Source: Eukaryota sp. TZLM1-RC
Lineage: Eukaryota > Metamonada: BaSk clade
Direction of reading: 5' to 3'
DNA: 64,000 nt
NCBI GenBank assembly: GCA_040285825.1
Contig: JAUPSS010000007.1
Coordinates: forward strand, 3,012,689 to 3,076,688
Shown here: positions 59,086 through 64,000 of the stretch, piece by piece
Layout of the letters: the number at the start of each line of letters is the position of its first letter
Numbering within the stretch: the stretch's first letter is position 1
Made by a program: the position numbers and the translations under genes
The notes under the pieces: model-generated
Database searches by the model: none
What the model was told of the DNA's origin: nothing
The model's input: the letters and a program-made list of their open reading frames with translations, nothing else

Positions 59086-60669
59086 TTAGATAGCACAATT
59101 ATCTGTTTGACGTGCTTTACGGCAACTATCTAAAACTACTGCGTCATTGTCTTCTGCAGTGCACTCATGTTTGGGAGGTAAATTGAATTCTAAATTATTT
59201 AATTCAGCAACAGCGGCAGTTACAGAATAAGAAATAGATTGTTTTTGGTAATTTTCATACTTTTTTGAATTTCTTTTATGACCAAGTTTATGACACAATG
59301 AGCAACGGGAAACATTTTTCGAGAGTTTTTTGTTTTTTGCGGCACAATGATCATTTTTTGAATTCAAACATTTTTGAGAAGAATTTCGAGCATAGCTTGG
59401 AGGGTGGGGAGAGTGGAGGAGTGAAGGGGATGAGCTTAATCTGACGGGTAGAACCTTCACTTGGGCATTCCAATCATCATCAGAGTCACTATCAGCCAAT
59501 GGCATCGTTTTGGCAAAGACACAGTACAACTTTGACGCCGAGACAGAAAGTGAAATATGAGAGGGTTGACCAAGGGAGGAAGAAGAAACAAATAAATTCT
59601 CAATATTTAAATTTTCTATTGATTCTAATTCATTTCCAAATTGAGTCAACAGAGTCGAAAGTTGACTTTTGACTTCTTCAATATTTCCGAGATAACAACC
59701 CAAAAAACGAAAACCAGACTGATCATAATTGATAAACGGAACATTAACATCATTAATGAAAAAATCAATTGGTTCATGGCCAATAATCAAACATTTGGAG
59801 ATATTTAATGAGAGACCAATATCTTTATAACGCTGTTGAATAAAAGTTGCTATTTGTTTGAGAACTGTAATGGGAGTAATTACAGAAATGTCATCCATAT
59901 ATGTTACAATATCTATTTCTGGGAAATTTTCTTTCAATTCGCACATTAATGGATGAATTGCCAGACAAAAGATAAAAGGACCAAGTGGATCACCTTGTTT
60001 AACACCTGAAGACGAAAGTAGGTCAAAGTTTTCGTAGATCAATGTTGATGATTTTCCATAACATGAATAGAAAAAAGACTCAACTTCAGAAAAATGCTTT
60101 CGCAGCAAAGGCAAAATGGAAGAACGTGATACAGAATTAAAAACATTCTTAAAATCTAAACTCAATATGTAAATAGGATTACTAGAATTAAAAAACACAT
60201 CAGACGAAAGAGCAGCAGATGAAGCACCATTAATTGTCTTGATTCCAAATTGAAATGGACTAAAAAATTCTTTGGCTTTTTTCCCAATTCTATTAAAAAC
60301 AAGAGACGCAAGAGTTTTAGAAAACGATTCTCCAATTGCAATTGAACGGATTTTGGATTGGCTTTCTTTGAGGGCAATTAAGCGAGCACTTGTCAATTCA
60401 ACAGGGACTTTAATTTTTAACGTAAGAAGTTTGTTAAAAAAAAGAACAAGATCATCAACAATTTCAGGACACTGTCCAACAGCTGATTTGATCATGTCAA
60501 AATTTAACAAAGATGGCCCAGGAGCTTTTCCAGTAGGCATTTGCTGAATCAGTTTCACTACCTCTAAAGCATTGACAGGATTTTGCAGCCAATAATCAAC
60601 TGAATCTGGTTCAGGACAATGAAAATTTTCTTCTGGATGAAGATGATTCAATTGGAAATGTACTCTCAT
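59086..60669 (-). CDS. Family E reverse transcriptase fused in frame to a zinc-knuckle N-terminal domain
   Basis: 527 codons, open. Residues ~1-360 are a nearly full RT: MPTGKAPGPSLLNFDMIKSA, LTSARLIALKESQSKIRSIA, QFGIKTINGASSAALSSD, motif A LSLDFKNVFNSVSRS, motif B GVKQGDPLGPFIFCLAI, motif C IVTYMDDISVI, FRFLGCYLGNIEEVKSQL. After NIEN (~59,590) it switches to VSASKLYCVFAKTMPLADSD, SPSLLHSPHPPSYARNSSQ, and knuckle CSLCHKLGHKRNSKKY (final Cys replaced), which belongs upstream of the RT in the normal order (compare 6,605-6,950). It is therefore a rearranged ORF; whether it is expressed is unknown. Stop TAG at 59,086-59,088. Confidence 0.7.
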   Translation of the reverse strand: MRVHFQLNHLHPEENFHCPEPDSVDYWLQNPVNALEVVKLIQQMPTGKAPGPSLLNFDMIKSAVGQCPEIVDDLVLFFNKLLTLKIKVPVELTSARLIALKESQSKIRSIAIGESFSKTLASLVFNRIGKKAKEFFSPFQFGIKTINGASSAALSSDVFFNSSNPIYILSLDFKNVFNSVSRSSILPLLRKHFSEVESFFYSCYGKSSTLIYENFDLLSSSGVKQGDPLGPFIFCLAIHPLMCELKENFPEIDIVTYMDDISVITPITVLKQIATFIQQRYKDIGLSLNISKCLIIGHEPIDFFINDVNVPFINYDQSGFRFLGCYLGNIEEVKSQLSTLLTQFGNELESIENLNIENLFVSSSSLGQPSHISLSVSASKLYCVFAKTMPLADSDSDDDWNAQVKVLPVRLSSSPSLLHSPHPPSYARNSSQKCLNSKNDHCAAKNKKLSKNVSRCSLCHKLGHKRNSKKYENYQKQSISYSVTAAVAELNNLEFNLPPKHECTAEDNDAVVLDSCRKARQTDNCAI

Positions 60670-61068
60670 TACATTCAGCTAAATCAGCAGAGAATAGACA
60701 TTGTTTTGCAGATCCAAAACGGTTTTTGAAAGCTAATTTTCTTACTAATTTTTCTTTCGAAAAAACATTTTTTTTAAAATATGATTTTTTCGATATAATT
60801 TTTTTATCTTTTTTCAGAAAAAATTTCCAAATCGGTGTAACAGCCCATAATCCTTTACGAAGATTTTCAGTAAAAGCACGAAGAACAACAGCAAAAGGTA
60901 TCGAAGCCAACGGACTAGGCTGAGCAGGAACACGAATGGAACAACGTAGCTGATCAGCAGCAACACAAGAATCACAAAAAAGTAAGGGTCGACCAGAATC
61001 ATTGACAGCAACAAGCTTTTGACAAAAAACACATTTTTTGTCATCTTTTTGATCTTTGTCAGAATAGG
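60611..61068 (-). pseudogene. Retrotransposon N-terminal region (zinc ribbon and linker), minus strand
   Basis: The minus frame from ~61,050 reads KKCVFCQKLVAVNDSGRP, LLFCDSCVAADQLRC (a CX2C...CX2C zinc ribbon), ASIPFAVVLRAFTENLRKG and AVTPIWKFFLKKDKK, then frame 60,910-60,611 FKNRFGSAKQCLFSADLAEC. It runs directly into the RT at 60,669, so RT and N-terminal part belong to one family E copy whose frame breaks only near the join (NHLHPEENFHCPEP). Confidence 0.7.
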
Positions 61069-61071
61069 TTA

Positions 61072-62215
61072 CCTGGAAGTTCCATATATTGATTATACTT
61101 CAACTAGTTTCTGCTTTCTTGGTTGCTATTTAGGTTCTGCCAAAAAACAATTGATAGCCTTGAAAACTATTTAAATTCAATTAAAAAAGAGGTAGAAGTC
61201 ACAAAGACCCTTGAATTGAAAAAACATCTCAAGTTTTTTCTTTTGAAAATTTGTTATGCTGGATTTACTTATTTACTTAGATCATTACCTCCATCCCTAA
61301 CTTACAATTTTTGTAGACAATTTAACAAAATACGTACAGAATTTTTAGCTTATTTAATGTCTGTTGATCCATCAATTTTGAAAAATCATATTGATTCTGA
61401 TGTGGTGTTGGATTCAATTCATCAAAGTATTTGACCAAATCTGCATTTAGTGGTGGTGGAAAAATTTTTGTATTTGAATTCTCTAGAAGATATCCTTTTG
61501 CCGAAAATCTTCTTGAAAACTATTTGAAACTATTTGAAACTACAAATAGCCTATTCCTCGATAACTTAAGAGAAGAAGTATTCAGTTTATCTCCCGACTT
61601 ATGGCAATCATGTTTCCCCATATCCATTCAAGAAATTCCAGACAGAAGTTTGTATTCTTTAAAATTTGCGTTGAAAAAGCTCCAACGACATCTTTTGAAA
61701 AATTTGAAAGTAAGGATTTTATTGTTCGACTTAGCACGGCTAGGAAAGAAAATCCTGCTTTTGCAAATTGTTGTTGATGTCGTAACAGTGGAAATTTGCA
61801 AGAAAAATGCCTTGAAAAATGCTCAATCCGAAGTATCCCCCCTTAATGACTCCGAATTGTACAAACGGAAAAAGTATGCAAATACTTTAAAAGAATTGAA
61901 ACATGTTCGCCATGTAGATTACCAAATTTGCCCATTTGCTATATCGTTGTATGGTCGTCTTGGAAAAACTGCTTTGAATTTTATTGATGATTTTGAAAAT
62001 CTTGTGAAAAGAAGAATGAATAAGCGTTTTGATCGTCGCTTGTCTCTAAATCGTATTGTATTTACTATTTTCAAATCAATTCCTAAAATGATTTCGAAAG
62101 CTTTGATGTCTGTCAATGCACATTACGAAGACATTGCTGCTGTGAGGTTTGATGGTGTGGAAGCTTGTTTTGAAGATATTGATTTTTAGACTGTGGTTTG
62201 GAAAATAAATTAGAA
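61072..62215 (+). pseudogene. Family A copy, RT thumb to C-terminus, with internal deletion
   Basis: Plus strand: VPYIDYTSTSFCFLGCYLGS, frame 61,123-61,434 (FFLLKICYAG, FNKIRTEFLAYLMSVD), frame 61,431-62,189 (SGGGKIFVFEFSRRYPF, QEIPDRSLYSLKFALKKLQ). At ~61,768 a deletion joins LLQI directly to VVDVVTVEIC, removing the finger and the RAD part of the endonuclease. It ends EACFEDIDF, TAG 62,187-62,189. A short triplication of AACTATTTGA lies at ~61,517-61,540. Confidence 0.75.
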
Positions 62216-62236
62216 AGGTGTCATTGATAGACTTTT

Positions 62237-62363
62237 TTGTGGTGCTTGGAGATTGTGGAATCAGTAATCAATTCATCAATGAAATTCAGCTGCCAACATG
62301 TTCATGTTGCTGATACTTCCAAAGGAAAAGATACAATCGAAGAATTCATCTTGAACAATTCAT
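62237..62363 (+). pseudogene. Possible upstream part of the DDE transposase, other frame
   Basis: Frame 62,237-62,497 reads HVHVADTSKGKDTIEEFILN before overlapping the transposase frame. A single indel near 62,362 would join it to MDETMV. It may be the remaining N-terminal side of the transposase; the DNA-binding domain is not present, cut off by the family A copy. Confidence 0.4.
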
Positions 62364-63242
62364 ATGAATGCAGCAGAAGACTATCACCCGTGCCTAGTAC
62401 TGATGATGGACGAAACCATGGTACCCTGGATTCCAGTAAAGGGAAAAACTTATGCTCCAAAAGGTCAGAAAAAAATCAGTATTCAAGGATTAGGTGATAA
62501 AAGAGGCAACACAGCAACACTTACAATTTCGAAAGCTGGAGATTTGCTGCCATTACAATTGATTTGGGAAGGTAAAACACAAGTCAGTGTTCCAAATTAT
62601 GAATGGCCCAGTGAAGTAATTCACTCTTTATCACCAAGAAATGAGGGTGTATCAAAAGCTGCTGTTACAAAGTGGCAAAATGGACATAGTATTGTCGAGT
62701 ATTTGAGATATGTAGTAGGGAATTATTTGAAACGAATCAGAGCTGAACTTAAGGAAGGGTTTGAACTTGCAGGAGTACCAATGGGCGAACGTGCTTTGAT
62801 GATTTGGGATCACCATCATTCTCATAAATGTGAAAACGCTGTCCAAGTTTGCCAGGAGCTAAATATTGATCCTATTATGATTCCTGAAAGATCAACCGAT
62901 CTCTTTTGTGTTCTTGACATTTCTATAAACAAAGAATTTAAGGCCAATTTAAAGGGCAGTTTCGCAGACTATTGTGCTGAACACGTTCAAGATGCATTGT
63001 CAAAGGGAGTACCTGCAGAATGCATCAAGATGAAGTTGACCAAAGGAGCTTTGAATCACCATTTCGGAAGATGGATCATGACTGCTTTTCGTTTCGTTGA
63101 AACAAATGCGTCTCAATGGATCGCGTCAGGATGGGAAAAGGTCGTTAAAAACATCTCCACTTGTCTAGAATATGAAGCAGGTGATATCATAGAAATCAGA
63201 TCAGATTTGTCTGATATTGAGTCAGAGTATGAATGGTTGTAG
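62364..63242 (+). CDS. DDE superfamily transposase (pogo/Tigger, DDE_1 type), N-terminally truncated
   Basis: 292 codons, stop TAG 63,240-63,242. The catalytic core is complete: Asp16 in LVLMMDETMVP, Asp149 in ALMIWDHHHSHK (where relatives have DNAPSH), Asp185 in LFCVLDISINKEFKAN (relatives: PLDVGVNKPFK). The second and third Asp are 36 residues apart, within the range of pogo-type enzymes. KGQKKISIQGLGDKRGNTAT and LPLQLIWEGKTQ match the family as well. The helix-turn-helix DNA-binding region normally found before the core is missing. Single copy here, open, with less AT-rich codon use than the retroelements. It could be a truncated transposon or an exapted core; an acidic C-terminus (SDLSDIESEYEWL) is typical of the family. 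Confidence 0.8.
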   Translation: MNAAEDYHPCLVLMMDETMVPWIPVKGKTYAPKGQKKISIQGLGDKRGNTATLTISKAGDLLPLQLIWEGKTQVSVPNYEWPSEVIHSLSPRNEGVSKAAVTKWQNGHSIVEYLRYVVGNYLKRIRAELKEGFELAGVPMGERALMIWDHHHSHKCENAVQVCQELNIDPIMIPERSTDLFCVLDISINKEFKANLKGSFADYCAEHVQDALSKGVPAECIKMKLTKGALNHHFGRWIMTAFRFVETNASQWIASGWEKVVKNISTCLEYEAGDIIEIRSDLSDIESEYEWL

Positions 63243-63283
63243 TTTGGTTTAACCTTCACTTATAAATGTTTGTCTTTAAAATT

Positions 63284-63323
63284 TGCACACGTGTTACCAA
63301 AAAGTGCACACGTGTAAACACTG
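63284..63323 (+). repeat. Probable terminal region of the DDE transposon
   Basis: TGCACACGTGT occurs at 63,284-63,294 and 63,305-63,315, 21 bp apart, each holding the palindrome ACACGTGT. The outer repeat is followed by AAACACTG, so the reverse complement begins CAGTGTTT, like many pogo/mariner ends. No matching left end is visible, consistent with 5' truncation. Confidence 0.5.
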
Positions 63324-63334
63324 TTTAAAAATAA

Positions 63335-63384
63335 GTGGGAATTTTTAAATTGGGAATTTTTCAAAAAATTCCCAAAATTCCCAC
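63335..63384. repeat. Imperfect palindrome with GGGAATTTT repeats
   Basis: Left arm GTGGGAATTTTT and TTGGGAATTTTT; right arm AAAAATTCCC and AAAATTCCCAC. The arms can pair apart from a short bulge on the left side. It lies 43 bp before the tRNA gene. Confidence 0.6.
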
Positions 63385-63427
63385 TATTTTTTGAACCAAT
63401 TCTAACCAATATACTTTAAAAGAAATG

Positions 63428-63499
63428 GGAGTTGTAGCTTAGGGGTAGAGCGGCTGATTGCAGATCAGCAGGTCACGTGTTCAAATCACGTCAACTCCT
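63428..63499 (+). tRNA. tRNA-Cys (GCA)
   Basis: 72 nt, cloverleaf by eye: acceptor GGAGTTG/CAACTCC, D arm GCTT/GAGC (one G-T pair), anticodon stem GCTGA/TCAGC with loop TTGCAGA (anticodon GCA), T arm ACGTG/CACGT with loop TTCAAAT. The discriminator base is T, as usual for tRNA-Cys. No intron, CCA not encoded. The internal B box GTTCAAATC is present. Confidence 0.95.
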
Positions 63500-63503
63500 T
63501 TTT
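63500..63503 (+). terminator. RNA polymerase III terminator
   Basis: T-run directly after the tRNA (five T counting the discriminator). Confidence 0.8.
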
Positions 63504-63810
63504 ATTTTCCATCACAGAACACACTGCTGTTTCTGTGTGTACAATGTTATGCACAAGAACAACTGTGGTTCACCTTGAAAATAGCAGCCATTGTGATTTT
63601 TTTTCAATTGCCGTCTCTTGTGTTATTTTTCATTGGCGGTCTGTTCCTGTGCTTGGAGTTATGGATATTGTATGTCATCATTAATGACTTGCTGTACCTA
63701 TATTTTGAAAATTTTATAGACCAGTAAAAATTGACTAGACATTTAAAATTTAAATAGATTTAAACCAAACCCAAATTGTTTTGATAAAAATAAATTAGAT
63801 TTTCTACATT
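63504..63810. other. Region between tRNA and RT, no supported gene
   Basis: The only long frame (63,458-63,727) overlaps the tRNA and is a hydrophobic, T-rich reading, so I do not accept it as a gene. No retroelement similarity seen until ~63,812. Confidence 0.5.
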
Positions 63811-63811
63811 T

Positions 63812-64000
63812 TTTCCTTATGAAGACCCTATAATGGATCAAAATTTTTACGGCACATACTGGGAAAATTATCCATTGATGCCATCAGAAGTTTTTTCGGT
63901 TATCAAAAAGAGACCTCGTGGTAAGTCTGCCGGACTTTCTGGTATTACTATTGATCATGTAAAAGCCGCGATTATTTCTTCAGAAGATTGCCTTGGTTTA
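63812..64000 (+). pseudogene. RT fingers start, cut by window end
   Basis: The plus frame reads FFPYEDPIMDQNFYGTYWEN, PSEVFSVIKKRPRGKSAGLS and GITIDHVKAAI. The PRGKSAGLSGI motif matches the P.GK..GPSGI start of the RTs in this window but is a different family. Open to the window edge; it may be part of a longer element. Confidence 0.6.

Noticed and set aside
63458-63727. 89-codon frame overlapping the tRNA
   Set aside because: Overlaps a clear tRNA gene, is hydrophobic and T-rich, with no recognisable motif.
1-64000. L1/APE-type or Penelope-type assignment of the non-LTR elements
   Set aside because: No APE endonuclease or GIY-YIG motif is seen; the C-terminal finger plus RxD-13-D-K..KY is R2-type.

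Overview
The window looks like nuclear DNA of an AT-rich unicellular eukaryote. The evidence is spliceosomal introns of only 29-33 nt with GTATGT-like donors, a eukaryotic cyclin, a eukaryotic tRNA-Cys followed by a T-run, a Ty3/gypsy-type LTR element and a pogo/Tigger-type transposase. A metamonad-like protist would fit (small introns, R2-type endonuclease retrotransposons as in Giardia, a bacterial-type PepD dipeptidase), but that placement is inference only.

Most of the window is a graveyard of non-LTR retrotransposons, almost all 5'-truncated, on both strands and often joined to one another. They share one plan. An N-terminal part has a CCHC zinc knuckle, a CX2C...CX2C zinc ribbon and conserved WKFFLK and LRGRYGSG motifs. 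A reverse transcriptase with YMDD follows, then a CX1CX7HX3C finger, then an R2-type restriction-like endonuclease (RxD, 13 residues, D, then K..KY). I name families by their C-terminal ends: A (EACFEDIDF), B (GEMDFLDVDL), C (GEAGFEDVEF), D (DVDACIEDIEF), E (NSDACLEDIEF), F (HFLLTDLG), G (DFVEEILVQ). I, J and K are rarer, and L is an RT type not assigned to any C-terminus. Family letters are local labels.

Layout. 1-13.5 kb: retroelement mosaic. 13.5-18.1 kb: the left arm of a large inverted duplication (part of an LTR element inserted in a family G copy). 18.1-24.9 kb: more mosaic, including long family A and C copies. 24.9-31.7 kb: a tandem array of family F fragments; three units carry the same 1.03 kb insertion and one keeps the empty site. 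31.7-36.3 kb: the right arm of the inverted duplication, which belongs to a complete but decayed LTR retrotransposon (32,553-39,930). 41.7-43.4 kb: an intron-containing pepD gene. 43.9-52.1 kb: mosaic. 52.2-54.9 kb: a gene island with a cyclin Y-like gene and two small unknown genes. 55.9-62.2 kb: mosaic, including the best family G copy and a large RT ORF fused in frame to a zinc-knuckle domain. 62.2-63.4 kb: a DDE transposase and its probable terminal repeat. 63.43 kb: tRNA-Cys(GCA). 63.8 kb to the end: the start of another RT.

The few host genes sit in short islands directly bordered by retroelement debris. The most notable observations are a six-nucleotide exon in pepD encoding the catalytic-site Asp, two in-frame TGA codons lying exactly at two Cys positions of the LTR element's zinc knuckle, the tandem array with an empty-site and target-duplication record, and the repeated joining of truncated elements at the A-runs of older copies.
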